This document shows positions 9,710 through 20,300 of a stretch of 64,000 bases of DNA, one piece after another (the stretch's first letter is position 1; each line of letters starts with the position of its first letter). The position numbers were made by a program, and so were the translations under genes. The stretch is taken from positions 744,001-808,000 of the forward strand of contig NZ_CP047224.1 in assembly GCF_009856525.1 (NCBI RefSeq). Direction: 5' to 3'. The notes beneath the pieces were generated by a model. It was not told the DNA's origin. It did not search any database and saw only the letters and a program-made list of their open reading frames with translations. The DNA comes from Neorickettsia findlayensis (GTDB taxonomy: Bacteria; Pseudomonadota; Alphaproteobacteria; Rickettsiales; Anaplasmataceae).

Positions 9710-9801
9710 ATTGACACCCTCTCTACACGTGTAATACTATCACCACTGGGGTTTGTAAGGCTACAACGTGTCCGTTACTTCTTACTCTTCCCGTTGTTTT
9801 T

Positions 9802-9878
9802 GGGGGTGTAGCTCAGTTGGTTAGAGTGCCGGTCTGTCACGCCGGAGGTCGCGAGTTCGAGTCTCGTCATCCCCGCCA
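9802..9878 (+). tRNA. tRNA-Asp (GTC)
   Basis: A 77-nt cloverleaf: acceptor stem GGGGGTG pairs with CATCCCC (one G-U), D arm GCTC...GAGT, anticodon stem CCGGT/GCCGG around the loop CTGTCAC giving anticodon GTC, and the T arm with TTCGAGT. Discriminator G and an encoded CCA end at 9876-9878. Stands alone, upstream of the class II aldolase gene. Confidence 0.96.
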
Positions 9879-10030
9879 TTTTGGGGACCCTAGTTTCGTA
9901 GGGTTGTTTAGGCACTTTTCCTCGAAACAAGGTATGACAAACAAGAAACGGTTGTGATGACATGAATGAATTAAGTGCATGCTTGTGCTGTGTGATGTCT
10001 TCACCCGTACATACTTTTATTCATTAATCG

Positions 10031-10738
10031 ATGCCTGATCTTCCTATCAAGAAAGACCTTTTATACGCATACCGAATTATCGCGTATCTTGGTATGGATG
10101 ATCTCACCTATACTCATATCACTGTCCGCCCAGAAAACGCAGATTTCTTCTACATAGCAAAGTTTGGTGTTCTTTTTAATCAGGTCACTTTCGATGATTT
10201 GGTCAAAGTCAGTTTGAACGGCGAAATTCTCGATGGAGAAGAGGTCATATACAATAAAACAGCCTACACAATACACGGCTCCGTATATAACAGCCGTAGT
10301 GATGTGAATGCGGTATACCATCTGCACACACAGGCAAGTATTGCGGTCTCTGTTATGGAGTGTGGACTCTTACCACTTTCCCAATTTGCGATGCCCTTTT
10401 TTGAGAACATCTCCTATTACAAATATGACTCTCTTGCTTCGGATAAAGCGACTCAAGGAGCAGATCTAGTGAATAGCCTAGGTTCTTACAAAGCAATGCT
10501 GATGCGTTCACATGGTTTGCTAACGTGCGGTAGTAGCCTACAAGAGGCTCTTTTCTATACCAGATTTTTAGAGCAAGCTTGTAGAACCCAAGTTGCGATT
10601 CTTTCCACAAGACAGAAATACATACTTCCAGAATCAGATGTATGTAGAAAGGCAAGGCATGATATGCTTACATTTGAGGAGAGATTGGGCGAACGTGATT
10701 GGAAAGCTCTCTCGAAGTTATTTGAAAAGAGGGTCTGA
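10031..10738 (+). CDS. Class II aldolase/adducin family protein
   Basis: The 235-residue protein has the class II aldolase fold used by fuculose-phosphate aldolase and ribulose-phosphate 4-epimerase, and by adducin head domains. Zn-ligand candidates are the histidines in VYHLHTQ near residue 98 and in RSHGLLTCG near residue 160. The DDLTYTHITVRP start segment is typical of the longer adducin-like bacterial subgroup, whose substrates are mostly unknown. It is followed after 12 nt by argD on the same strand, suggesting one transcript. A sugar-phosphate aldolase role cannot be assigned from sequence. Confidence 0.85.
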   Translation: MPDLPIKKDLLYAYRIIAYLGMDDLTYTHITVRPENADFFYIAKFGVLFNQVTFDDLVKVSLNGEILDGEEVIYNKTAYTIHGSVYNSRSDVNAVYHLHTQASIAVSVMECGLLPLSQFAMPFFENISYYKYDSLASDKATQGADLVNSLGSYKAMLMRSHGLLTCGSSLQEALFYTRFLEQACRTQVAILSTRQKYILPESDVCRKARHDMLTFEERLGERDWKALSKLFEKRV

Positions 10739-10750
10739 CCTATTGAGTCT

Positions 10751-11920
10751 ATGTCTGCAGTCCTAGGATTTTCAAGGAAATTTCCGGTAAAGATAGTACG
10801 AGCCGAAGGTATATATCTTTTCGACTCCAATGGGAAACAGTATTGTGACTTCACAAGTGGTATTGCGACCGTCAACTTTGGGCATTGCAATGAGTACATA
10901 AACAAAAAAATCAGTGAGCAAATCCGTACGTTGTGGCACTGTTCGAATCTTTTTTCGAGTGAAATCCAAGAACAAACTGCCATAAAACTAATTAATTCAA
11001 CAAATTTTGGAGACAAAGTTTTCTTTTGCTCGTCTGGTCTAGAAGCAATAGAAGCAGCAGTCAAATTTATAAAACGGTACTTTTATGAATCCGGTGACAC
11101 AGCTAAAACCGAAATACTAACACTGAAAAATGGCTTTCACGGAAGGAGCGCTACTGGTATTTCAGCTGGTGGCACGGAGGAAGCGCGCCGTGGGTTTGCA
11201 CCTTTATTAAAGGGATTTACACAGATAGAAGCAAATAACGTAGATGAACTGAAAGCAAAGGTGAGTCATAGTACGGCAGCAGTCATGCTCGAACTTATAC
11301 AGTCCGAAGGTGGAATCTATGAAATAACAAATGATTACCTGGAAAATTTGCAGATATTAAGGAAGAAATTCGGATTTCTGTTATGTTTCGATGAAATACA
11401 AACAGGCTTCGGGAGAATCGGGCGGCTCTTTCACCACGAAAATCTTGGTATAGAACCAGATTTACTCACATGCGCAAAGGGAATGGGTAACGGGTTTCCA
11501 GTAGGGGGGTGTATAGTTAACAAAGATATTGCCTCTGTACTTCCACTCGGTGCTCATGGGGGAACCTACTCAGGAAACGCGCTTGCTATGGCCGCTGTCA
11601 GTGCAACTTTGGATCTACTAAACAAAGAATTGTTAAGTAATGTGATAAAGATGTCAGAATACCTATCAAGTTCTTTAAGAGAGATTGCAGCACTCCTCCC
11701 AGACCAGGTGATAGATATTAGAGGTAGAGGCTTGCTCATGGGAGTAGAGATAGCTCAAACTGTAGATACATGGGATCTGCTGCTGAAATGCTTAAAATCT
11801 GGGCTAGCGCTAAATCGTACATCAAAAAGACAGGTCCTGAGGATTCTACCTCCCCTGATTGTGGAAAAAAGCAACATAGATTTCGCAGCCGAAGTGCTTT
11901 ACAAAAACTTAAAAAGCTAA
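10751..11920 (+). CDS. argD: Acetylornithine/succinyldiaminopimelate aminotransferase
   Basis: A class III PLP-dependent aminotransferase of 389 residues. Visible features: GIATVNFGHCN near the N-terminus, FCSSGLEAIEAAVKF (phosphate-binding turn), FDEIQTGFGR with the PLP-ring Asp, and the Schiff-base Lys in LTCAKGMGNG, then GTYSGNALAMAA. It catalyses the reversible 2-oxoglutarate/glutamate exchange with N-acetylornithine, and in many bacteria also the DapC step of the diaminopimelate pathway. No other arginine gene is in this window, so the DapC or a catabolic role is possible. Probably cotranscribed with the aldolase-like gene. Confidence 0.9.
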   Translation: MSAVLGFSRKFPVKIVRAEGIYLFDSNGKQYCDFTSGIATVNFGHCNEYINKKISEQIRTLWHCSNLFSSEIQEQTAIKLINSTNFGDKVFFCSSGLEAIEAAVKFIKRYFYESGDTAKTEILTLKNGFHGRSATGISAGGTEEARRGFAPLLKGFTQIEANNVDELKAKVSHSTAAVMLELIQSEGGIYEITNDYLENLQILRKKFGFLLCFDEIQTGFGRIGRLFHHENLGIEPDLLTCAKGMGNGFPVGGCIVNKDIASVLPLGAHGGTYSGNALAMAAVSATLDLLNKELLSNVIKMSEYLSSSLREIAALLPDQVIDIRGRGLLMGVEIAQTVDTWDLLLKCLKSGLALNRTSKRQVLRILPPLIVEKSNIDFAAEVLYKNLKS

Positions 11921-11975
11921 GAAATTGCACCAATGCCTACTAGAAAATCTTACTCTTCTCTATCCAATCAGACAG

Positions 11976-12635
11976 CTACGATACCTGCCAACAGTCCAAT
12001 ATCTTGATAACTCTCGATGGTCTACCGTTGCTGGAACCATAGCTTTCTATTTTTCTCACAACCGGCATTCCCCTAACAACTTGTCCGAAAACAACGTGTC
12101 TACCATCCAACCAAGGGGTCTCCACTGTAGTAATAAAAAACTGTGATCCATTTGTATTTGGACCCCGATTAGCCATAGAGACCTTTCCGGGACCAGTATG
12201 TTTTATGACAAAGTTTTCATCGGGAAAAACATCATTGTTGTATATCGAGTGACCACCAGTACCATTACCTTGAGTGAAGTCACCTCCTTGTATCATAAAG
12301 GAAGGTATTATTCTATGAAACACAGAGCCCTTATAGCCAAATCCATTCTCACCTGTACAGAGTTGAAGAAAGTTTTCTGCAGTTCTAGGTACTACATCCG
12401 CTGCGAGTTCAATGTCTATCTCACCCAACATTTCCGCTCCAGCACCTATCTCAAGACGTACTACCGGATTAGCGTTCTTCTTTTTCATTTGTTGAACCTT
12501 ACGAAAACTCACACGCTCGGTATACGATAACACATTCTCTTGAGGATGCAGGAATGCAATAGATGCATACGAGCAACGAACTCCACAAAAAAACAGAACA
12601 AACGCAGTAATAGTTGCTACACTGTTCTTCATCAT
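11976..12635 (-). CDS. Cyclophilin-type peptidyl-prolyl isomerase, exported
   Basis: The 219-residue product opens with a signal peptide (hydrophobic [15 protein letters not shown]) and a linker, then a complete cyclophilin domain. Active-site motifs are present: [20 protein letters not shown] (Arg and Phe/Gln of the catalytic pocket), [20 protein letters not shown] and [11 protein letters not shown]. It probably helps fold envelope proteins in the periplasm. It is convergent with argD. Two ATG codons in tandem open the frame; either may start it. Confidence 0.92.
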   Translation of the reverse strand: MMKNSVATITAFVLFFCGVRCSYASIAFLHPQENVLSYTERVSFRKVQQMKKKNANPVVRLEIGAGAEMLGEIDIELAADVVPRTAENFLQLCTGENGFGYKGSVFHRIIPSFMIQGGDFTQGNGTGGHSIYNNDVFPDENFVIKHTGPGKVSMANRGPNTNGSQFFITTVETPWLDGRHVVFGQVVRGMPVVRKIESYGSSNGRPSRVIKILDCWQVS

Positions 12636-12771
12636 ACTCTAGAATTGAAAGTGTTATATGGTAGTACTCGTAATTAAATAAAAAGCTATTAATAGAAAAT
12701 CCAGATCCGCAAAACTTACAACACTCGCCTGCACATGCGGGCTGTAAAATTTGACTGTCTTGAAACAGCAT

Positions 12772-13494
12772 TCAGAATGAACCATTCAGAATACCCAAAC
12801 GCCTGGCAACTTCTCTGTAATACTTACTCACTCCACCTAAATCTCTTCTAAAGCGATCTTTATCCATTTTTTCTTTTGTGCCAGTGTCCCAAAAACGACA
12901 AGTATCAGGACTAATTTCATCAATCAAAATAATCTGGTCATCATAGAAACCAAACTCGAGCTTCAGGTCTACAAGTGTGATACCGGCAGAGGACAAGGCG
13001 CCACTTAGAAAATCATTTATCCTCCACGCCATGACTTTTATTTCCTCTATCTCAGATTGTCTGAGCCAATCAAATGAAAGAATGTGATCATCAGTGACCA
13101 TCGGATCTCCAAGCGAATCACTTTTGTAATATGTCTCTATCAGCGGAGCATCAAGGATCATTCCCTCCTCTAAACCAAGCCTTTTTGCGAGACCACCCGC
13201 AACTATATTGCGTACGACGAGTTCAATGGGTATTAATTCAGCTTTTTTTACAAGCTGTTCTCTCATGTTCAGTACCTTTATGAAATGTGTTTTAATTCCG
13301 ACATTCTGCAGGTTTTGCATGAAGAAGGCTGATATATAGTTATTGATTACTCCCTTACCTGGAATAACAGAATGTTTCTGATTGTTATAAGCTGTAACAT
13401 CATCCTTAAAATGCTGAGTTACAAGGTTAGGATTGTCAGGAAAACTAAACAATATCTTGGCTTTTCCTTCGTAAATTTTTCGTCTTTCCCTCAT
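12772..13494 (-). CDS. purC: SAICAR synthetase
   Basis: Phosphoribosylaminoimidazole-succinocarboxamide synthase joins aspartate to CAIR in purine synthesis. With the start at 13494 (MRERRKIYEGKAKILF) it has about 240 residues, the normal length; an upstream ATG at 13521 would add 9. Motifs: YEGKAKILF at the N-terminus, FKDDVTAYN, PIELVVRNIVAGG, and DEISPDTCRFWD near residue 200. It lies upstream of the cyclophilin gene on the same strand with a 136-nt gap. Together with guaA and pyrG it shows that nucleotide synthesis is retained, as known for Neorickettsia and Anaplasmataceae generally. Confidence 0.95.
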   Translation of the reverse strand: MRERRKIYEGKAKILFSFPDNPNLVTQHFKDDVTAYNNQKHSVIPGKGVINNYISAFFMQNLQNVGIKTHFIKVLNMREQLVKKAELIPIELVVRNIVAGGLAKRLGLEEGMILDAPLIETYYKSDSLGDPMVTDDHILSFDWLRQSEIEEIKVMAWRINDFLSGALSSAGITLVDLKLEFGFYDDQIILIDEISPDTCRFWDTGTKEKMDKDRFRRDLGGVSKYYREVARRLGILNGSF

Positions 13495-13807
13495 TGTCAA
13501 CCCAACACCCAAAGACCCCAAAAGGTATCAGGATTATAGCATAAAGCAATCTACTTAACGACTTAGAGAAAGTTTATTTTTATTTTGACTACCCGACATG
13601 ACATTCAAGCTAGTCCATCATTTGCGGAATAAACTTTTGAGCCGAACCCATACTATTCTCAGAAACGTAAGAAGCAAGATGTGATATATGATTTAGACTG
13701 GTTTTAATTCACCTCTCCTTTGTAATCAGAATATAGTGTAGACAAACTTCCATTGCGCACTCAGAATGAAAATGTTTCCTATAACTGGTATTTTAAGCAG
13801 TAAAGTT

Positions 13808-14410
13808 ATGTTTAAGGGAATAGTGCAAGCACTAGGTTTAGTAACAGAGTTAACTATGATGGATAAACAAATTTCCCTTGCAGTTGATGCGAAAGCATTA
13901 GCACAGAATGTGGAACTCGGTTCCTCGGTAGCATGTAATGGTGTTTGTCTCACAGTAACTTCTATCACCAATACAGAACTAGAATTCTACATTTCTCAAG
14001 AAACATTTAGCAGAACCAACTTTCATGCACTTAAGAAAGGTGCAAAGGTAAACTTGGAAGCTTCCCTCAGGATTGGCGATACACTCGACGGACATTTTGT
14101 ACAAGGTCATGTTGACGAAACTACTACGATTACCGCCATAGAAAAAGTTGGTGAATCACACGTCTTCACGTTTGCCCTTACGGAAGGAATTTCATCATTT
14201 ATAACGTATAAGGGTAGCATTTGCATCGATGGTACCTCCCTCACGGTTAACGGGGTATTCGAAAACGAATTTAGTGTCAACATCATTCCATACACCTGGA
14301 GTCACACTATTTTTCACAGCAACAAAGTTGGTGATGAAGTAAATGTAGAAAGCGATTTGTTAGCTCGCTATCTAAAGCGATTGCTCGAACATACCAGACC
14401 TGCTGTATAG
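13808..14410 (+). CDS. ribE: Riboflavin synthase, alpha chain
   Basis: Dismutates two molecules of dimethylribityl-lumazine into riboflavin. The 200-residue product shows the expected internal duplication: MFKGIVQALG...GSSVACNGVCLTV in the first lumazine-binding half and GDTLDGHFVQGHVDE...GSICIDGTSLTVNGV in the second. The start at 13808 (MFKGIVQ) matches the family; the longer frame beginning at 13766 adds an unsupported extension. The 310 nt upstream (13495-13807) hold no gene, and I see no FMN riboswitch pattern there. Confidence 0.95.
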   Translation: MFKGIVQALGLVTELTMMDKQISLAVDAKALAQNVELGSSVACNGVCLTVTSITNTELEFYISQETFSRTNFHALKKGAKVNLEASLRIGDTLDGHFVQGHVDETTTITAIEKVGESHVFTFALTEGISSFITYKGSICIDGTSLTVNGVFENEFSVNIIPYTWSHTIFHSNKVGDEVNVESDLLARYLKRLLEHTRPAV

Positions 14411-14512
14411 ACCTCTTATATTTGTACGTGATAATGCGGAATCACCACCCATACTTGATTTCTCACATATTTAAGCTTACTAACTTCGTTCTGTGATAAT
14501 TCAACTCAGCCG

Positions 14513-15310
14513 GTGACTTACGCCATAGTTTTACCATACCTTGACCCGGTTGCCTTTTCTTTTGGCCCTATTACGGTGAGATGGTACGCTTTCGCATATG
14601 TTTTCGGTATAACCTACAGTTATCTTTTCATTTCGAAGCACGCGAATCTCGCGCACAAGGAGCTAGATAGTCTTTTCTATTACGCCATACTGGGAATAAT
14701 CTTTGGTGGTAGGCTTGGCTATGTCATTTTCTATAATTTGACCTATTACATCGCAAACCCACTTGAAATATTGATGCTGTGGCGTGGAGGTATGTCGTTT
14801 CATGGGGGTCTCCTCGGACTAATACTAGTGCTGTTTCTTTTCTCGTGTCAGCACTCGTACAAATTTTTCCACATTACAGATTTAATCACTTCCACTGCAA
14901 GTTTAGGCATTTTTCTTGGAAGGCTTGGGAACTTCGTAAATGCCGAACTATATGGTAGACCAACTACCCGTAGTTGGGGTGTCATTTTCCCAAATGGTGA
15001 TGGCCTCCCTAGACACCCAGTACAACTCTATGAGGGATTCTTTGAAGGGTTTCTCCTTTTCCTAGCTACACAACTACTCTTCTTTAAGACACCTATCTTG
15101 AAATACTCTGGAATGCTATCCGGAATCTGGCTCACCCTATATGGCTCAACAAGAATAGTTCTAGAGAATTTTAGAGAACCAGACCCTCAAATTGGTTATT
15201 TTTTTCACTTTATTACCATGGGACAGCTTCTGTCCGTACCGATGATAGGAATAGGTATCGTAATGATTCTAATCGCTACGAAAGCGTTCAGGGAGGGGAG
15301 TCCCAGGTAG
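14513..15310 (+). CDS. lgt: Prolipoprotein diacylglyceryl transferase
   Basis: Transfers diacylglycerol to the lipobox Cys of prolipoproteins in the inner membrane, the first step of lipoprotein maturation. The 265-residue protein starts at a GTG and has seven-helix topology with all family motifs: IFGGRLGYVIFYN, MSFHGGLLG, LGRLGNFVNAELYGRPT and RHPVQLYEG. Its substrates would include the Pal protein and the predicted VirB6 lipoproteins in this window. Stands between ribE and the convergent ctaA gene. Confidence 0.95.
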   Translation: MTYAIVLPYLDPVAFSFGPITVRWYAFAYVFGITYSYLFISKHANLAHKELDSLFYYAILGIIFGGRLGYVIFYNLTYYIANPLEILMLWRGGMSFHGGLLGLILVLFLFSCQHSYKFFHITDLITSTASLGIFLGRLGNFVNAELYGRPTTRSWGVIFPNGDGLPRHPVQLYEGFFEGFLLFLATQLLFFKTPILKYSGMLSGIWLTLYGSTRIVLENFREPDPQIGYFFHFITMGQLLSVPMIGIGIVMILIATKAFREGSPR

Positions 15311-15355
15311 CTGAGACTCAACAGCACTTGGATATAGCTTCTGGAAGTACAGGAT

Positions 15356-16333
15356 TTATTCGTGCTGCACCCTTAAAAAAGACACACAAATACCAAGCAG
15401 GATGAAAGCCATTATTTGATGCAACAATGCAATATCAATTGGCACGTGAAAAAGTAACGTTAGAACGCCGAAAAACATCTGTAGCAACACCATCAATGCC
15501 ATCAAAAAAACCCTAGCGCGAAAAGTCCGATCATAAAAGAATGAAATGATCAGATATATAAGGCACACCAAGGTCAACAAGAAACCATTCATTCTGTGCA
15601 AAAACTGAACAAAAACTGGATCATCGAACCACGTTAAACTTACTTCATTAAATATCTCAGCAGGAAAAAATTCTCCATTCATTAGAGGAAATGTATTGCA
15701 TACAAGACCAGCTTTCAGCCCAGCTACAAGGCCTCCAAGTACAATCTGCATACTCAAGAGGAACATAAGTGAGTATCCAACTAGATTCCACTCGAAGATT
15801 GCTCCTTTAACTACTGTCGGCAACAGGAATTCGTAGACCAACACTACGAAAAGTAAAGATGCACAAAAAAGATGCAAAGCAAGTCTGTAATGGCTAACGG
15901 CCGGCACGTCTAATAAACCACTTTTGACCATGTACCAACCAACAAATCCTTGCACCAGTCCCAAGATTAAAGCAATGCACAACCTCAATTGGGACCCCCT
16001 AGATAGGTTACCTACAACAAAAAAATAAACCAAACCTGCTACGAAAACTAATCCCAGTACTCTCCCAACAAGCCGATGAAAATATTCTACCAAGTAAATG
16101 AACTGAAACTCAGCATAGGAAATCGAAAAGTGACGTACTTTATACTCGGGAGTATTTTTGTACTTATCGAACTCTTTTTGCCATGCACTCTTGCTAAGTG
16201 GTGGAATCACTCCAGTTACTGGCTTCCATTCAGTAATCGATAATCCAGACTCAGTTAATCGTGTGAAACCACCAATTGACACCATAGACAATATCAGAAC
16301 TATACAGACAGCAAGCCATGTTCTATAAGACAT
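15356..16333 (-). CDS. ctaA: Heme A synthase (COX15/CtaA)
   Basis: Oxidises heme O to heme A for cytochrome aa3-type oxidase. From the ATG at 16333 it has 325 residues and eight predicted helices; a further upstream ATG at 16414 would add a 27-residue hydrophobic extension. Motifs: GGFTRLTESGLSITEWKPVTG near the N-terminus, EFQFIYLVEYFHRLVGR (heme-ligand His), and HRMNGFLL plus LLHQIMAF in the second half. The long (type 2, alphaproteobacterial/mitochondrial) form fits an organism related to mitochondria. Convergent with lgt. Confidence 0.93.
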   Translation of the reverse strand: MSYRTWLAVCIVLILSMVSIGGFTRLTESGLSITEWKPVTGVIPPLSKSAWQKEFDKYKNTPEYKVRHFSISYAEFQFIYLVEYFHRLVGRVLGLVFVAGLVYFFVVGNLSRGSQLRLCIALILGLVQGFVGWYMVKSGLLDVPAVSHYRLALHLFCASLLFVVLVYEFLLPTVVKGAIFEWNLVGYSLMFLLSMQIVLGGLVAGLKAGLVCNTFPLMNGEFFPAEIFNEVSLTWFDDPVFVQFLHRMNGFLLTLVCLIYLIISFFYDRTFRARVFLMALMVLLQMFFGVLTLLFHVPIDIALLHQIMAFILLGICVSFLRVQHE

Positions 16334-16553
16334 TGCAATCACACTATTTAACAACCTCAATACGGCAATGATCACATAAAAATATGCAATGAAAAAGTTC
16401 GTCCATACAAACACTTGAAGATAAGCAAGCTTTCAAAACTAAATCTGATGAAAACCGGATAAGTAGTTTTAGTCGAATTAATGAAGGCGTTGAAACCATC
16501 CATGAATCCATAGTAGAATCTACGCTGTTGTGTTCCTGCTGTTGGAGCTAGAA

Positions 16554-16688
16554 ATGAAAAGGACTTATCAACCAAGTAAAATAGTACGTAAAAGACGGCA
16601 TGGATTTAGAGCCCGCATGGCAAGCAAAAGTGGCAGAGCTATAATCAACAATAGGAGAAGAAAGGGTAGGCACGTCTTGTGCGCTTGA
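16554..16688 (+). CDS. rpmH: 50S ribosomal protein L34
   Basis: A 44-residue basic protein, too small for most length cut-offs. [18 protein letters not shown] opens the sequence and [13 protein letters not shown] follows, both diagnostic of L34. A GGAG ribosome-binding site lies 6 nt before the ATG. The last 10 nt overlap the start of rnpA, the universal rpmH-rnpA arrangement. Confidence 0.96.
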   Translation: MKRTYQPSKIVRKRRHGFRARMASKSGRAIINNRRRKGRHVLCA

Positions 16689-17020
16689 GAGGGGTTAAAA
16701 CTCTTTCTGGCAGGGCGTTCCGGTACTATCAATGTAACAGTTTCGGCTGCCGTTCTGGAAGTGTTTTGCTCCTTATATCGCGCGGGGTAACTGTGGAGCC
16801 TATGGTAGGGTTTATAGTGACAAAAAAGGTTGGTTCTGCGGTTAAACGGAATAAAGTTCGTAGGAGACTACGTGCGTTGCTTCCTTTTCTTGTTTCAATG
16901 AAAAAGCTGCTGAACCGTGCTTATATATTTGTCCCCTCGCCTGCGTCTGTGTTTTCCGATTTTTCAGCAATAAGGAGGGACGTTTTGTCTTGTCTAGAAA
17001 GAGCAAGTCGTTCGCGCTAG
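16679..17020 (+). CDS. rnpA: Ribonuclease P protein component
   Basis: Protein cofactor of RNase P, which cuts tRNA 5' leaders. The 113-residue basic protein begins at a GTG inside the end of rpmH and contains the RNR-type signature [19 protein letters not shown] around residues 50-68. Sequence outside that motif is divergent, which is normal for this fast-evolving family. The 3' end overlaps the start proposed for yidD, so rpmH, rnpA and yidD form one tight operon. Confidence 0.92.
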   Translation: MRLRGVKTLSGRAFRYYQCNSFGCRSGSVLLLISRGVTVEPMVGFIVTKKVGSAVKRNKVRRRLRALLPFLVSMKKLLNRAYIFVPSPASVFSDFSAIRRDVLSCLERASRSR

Positions 17021-17334
17021 CTATGATGCTTTTCGTTTTTGCATTTGTTTTTTGCTACGTTCTGTCGTGTCTCAAAAACCGCAGGGGTCCTTTCACTACC
17101 CTAGCTGTATTTGCCATTACTTTCTATAGATATGCAATATCACCACTAAAACCGCGATGTTGCATGTACGAACATACTTGTTCAGAGTATGCATTGGAAA
17201 TGTTAAAAACGCATCCCTTGCCAAAAGCTATGTTCTTCTCTCTCAAGCGTCTTCTAAGCTGTCACCCTTTTGCGCACCCTAAACTCCAACAGGACTGCAC
17301 AAGGAAAACGTTTAATAAGCACCTTTCTAAATAG
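16990..17334 (+). CDS. yidD: Membrane protein insertion efficiency factor YidD
   Basis: A small protein helping YidC insert membrane proteins. The family core is clear: FYRYAISPLKPRCCMYEHTCSEYALE (shown here in part as the conserved Cys-rich region about residues 45-70), then LLSCHPFAHP. The start is uncertain: a TTG at 16990 gives 114 residues with 31 nt overlapping rnpA; tandem ATGs at 17023 and 17026 just after the rnpA stop codon are good alternatives and keep the N-terminal hydrophobic segment. Convergent with the last virB6 gene, 13 nt away. Confidence 0.9.
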   Translation: MSRKSKSFALAMMLFVFAFVFCYVLSCLKNRRGPFTTLAVFAITFYRYAISPLKPRCCMYEHTCSEYALEMLKTHPLPKAMFFSLKRLLSCHPFAHPKLQQDCTRKTFNKHLSK

Positions 17335-17347
17335 AGGCTATTAGGTG

Positions 17348-20300
17348 CTAGTCATTGGTTTCTTCTTCAGTTTCAGTAACTTGGCCTGGCAATTTTCGTC
17401 CTTTACGTTTTCTCGTGGACTTCTTGGCTTCCTCTTCTCCCGGAGTAACACTACGCATAGGGTCTTCATATGTACTTTGTTTATCTAGAACATCTCTTAC
17501 AAAGGAGAAAACACCTCCATCATCTTGAGTGATGTTAGAAAATGCGGAAGCAGTCTCTACGTTGTCTGGAACCTGTGCAGTATCTGGCTGCACACTACTA
17601 TGTGATGCCGACTCGAGACCTGTTTCACCAGTATTTGTATCTTCAGGCAATTCTCTCGAAATGCCAGAAGTACTACTTTCCTCTCCTACAGAAGCACCAG
17701 ATGTCTCTTCGACAACAGTTCGAGATGTTAATTCTGGAGATGCTTCACCAGTATTTGTATCTTCAGGCAATTCTCTCGAAATGCCAGAAGTACTACTTTC
17801 CTCTCCTACAGAAGCACCAGATGTCTCTTCGACAACAGTTCGAGATGTTAATTCTGGAGATGCTTCACCAATACTGACAGACCCAGTGCTCTCCAACAAA
17901 ATATCACGAGCCGTGTTTTCGAATTCGACCTCGCTATATGAAGGAGGTAATGAATTAGGATGACGTGGCAGATTCTCACCAGCTTCTGAACTCTCACTCA
18001 TCGAAGGACCACCCTTAGCAGAAGGTGAGAAATGAGCATCTAAGTCTTGGTGCTTTTTAGTATCATTCATACATTCCGGTAGTTTCTCACGTTGAATGCC
18101 AAGATAGTAATCATGGATTTTTTCCCGTTCACAGACGTAGAGTTTACGCAAACCACCAAAAAGACTTTCCTCCTTTGCTCCAACAAAATATTTATCCGAC
18201 ATATGTTTAAGACCACCAAAAAGCATTCTTATTCCTGGTGAATCACTTAAATCTCTACTACCCACAATAGATACAAGGTGGTACCCCATAAGAGCCTGTG
18301 TATAGTTAATTTGCCTAAAGGCTTTTTTCTCATAATAATGGTCACTGAGTTCCGAATTCACACCTAAGAGATAACTTGTGCCCTTAATAATACCGCTAGA
18401 AACGTCACCAACAGTGGAGAGTACTTTCATTGTTGTTTCACCTAACTCTGTCTCATTTAATTTGGCTGCGACCTTCTCGCCAATATAACCTCTAAGAGAG
18501 GCAATATCATTTATGCCGCTGCGTACTCTACTAAGTACAGGAAGTTTGTCGGCAAGGGCACCCACCATCATTTTTCCAGCTCTGTAGAGTCCTCCTATGC
18601 CATCCTGAGCAGCATAAGCACCGCCTATCACAGCTTGGAATGGTGATGCACCCACAAGCGATGCTCCTATAGACTGACAAAGATCCCTCATGTGGAACAT
18701 AATCACCGAAAGGAGCAACAAGACAAATACCTCAGCCATATCAAGCAGGCCAGAATCAGATTCTCTTATCTGCTCTATCCGCTCCCAATCCCCTCCTTTC
18801 CCTGCAAAACCCGCAATTCCACAATTAACATCGCTAATTTGTGGATCATAGAATGGGTAATCAACAAATCTACAACCTTTTTCCTTGTAATGAGGTGGTA
18901 TATCAATCACTTTTGCACCACCAATAAACTCAACGCGTTTACTCTCCCACATATGAGTTATACTGAGCGGCATAAACCTCTGCCCAGGCGTCCAAGCATA
19001 AACAGAAACATTAAATGGAAAAATCCAGAACTTGTTGCAACAGACCGTGTAACCTGTGTTTCTATAAAATTGGTCCTTTATCATCGCTGAAAACAGCGAG
19101 ACTACGGTGAAGATCATTATCGCTTGGAAACAGAAACTCAGTGCCTGGGTAAACCAGTTATCGAAAGTATGTTTAAGCTGCCCGAATAGCATCCCCAAAA
19201 ACAGGATCGGCATTAATACGATTAGCACTGATATTCCAACAAGGGCGGTTATATAAACAACAAAAGCATATGCGACAAGTACAACGTAGATTACCAGTAT
19301 AAAGAAAAGGATTAACCACCAAAAAACTCCCAATGGATACGCAAGTAGTATCGCCTTGACTTTTGTCGAAACAAGCATTTTGAACAAAATATTCACGGTG
19401 TCATCAAGAAAGGCAAAAGGTTGATCTGGCTGGTAACCAGCACCAGTATGCGAATTTACTACTGCTATGACCTCGTTTAGTCCATCTATAAACAGACGGA
19501 ACAAATTGTTGTAGAAGAAATCCCAGCTACTCGGAGAAATTAGCTGAAGAATAACTGCCATTTTTAGAACTTTTATCAGCAACTCACTTGGTGGACTTTC
19601 AGACATTCCCATAAGAAACCTAAGACCCGTGAGAACAATCATCAGAACGATTAGCGCCTTAACTAACGAAACATAGTCATTATTGGATGTAATGGCTTTG
19701 TATATTGCCTCATTCTGTCCGGTAAGAATCTTCTGTAGCGTGGAACGCACACCTTCAAAAAACTTCGCAGTATTTTTTGGGTCAACAACTCCTGTACGAA
19801 ATTCCAGAGAATAACCACCTATGTTATTTTGATAGAAGACATCCATAAGTTTGTAATAGATTCTCCAACCAGGCTTCAGCTTCAAATGCGTGCAATCGGT
19901 TGTAAAGATCGACTGTATACGAATACTATGCCCAGTATATCCAACATGCATCGTCGGAGAGGATGGGTTTTTAATAGATGAAAAAGTAGCATTAGGATTC
20001 GGATCACCAGGACGGTGAAAAAGTAAATACAATCCATACCCTTTTTCTAATATGCACCCAGACTGGGAAAATTTAGGATCTATTTTTACACCATTGATTA
20101 AGCAGCCTGTTGTAATATCCGTCATTTGTGTCGGTAAATAGGTGCAGGATTGGCGTGGAAAACTTTTCCTAAATTCCTCACTTGCTACTTTTAGAGCATC
20201 GTAGTCAACATCCCCACAACGGAAAACCTTTTGCATTTCATCTTTAGAAAGGTTGAACGCACCACGCATAGGTATGAATAGCCACCGTCCCTCAACATTC

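Noticed and set aside
13522..13807. FMN riboswitch before ribE
   Set aside because: I looked for the conserved AGGG and paired-arm pattern and did not see it.
17529..17963. Plus-strand frame across the virB6-4 repeats
   Set aside because: It is antisense to the repeat tail; periodicity comes from the real minus-strand gene and no ribosome-binding site is present.
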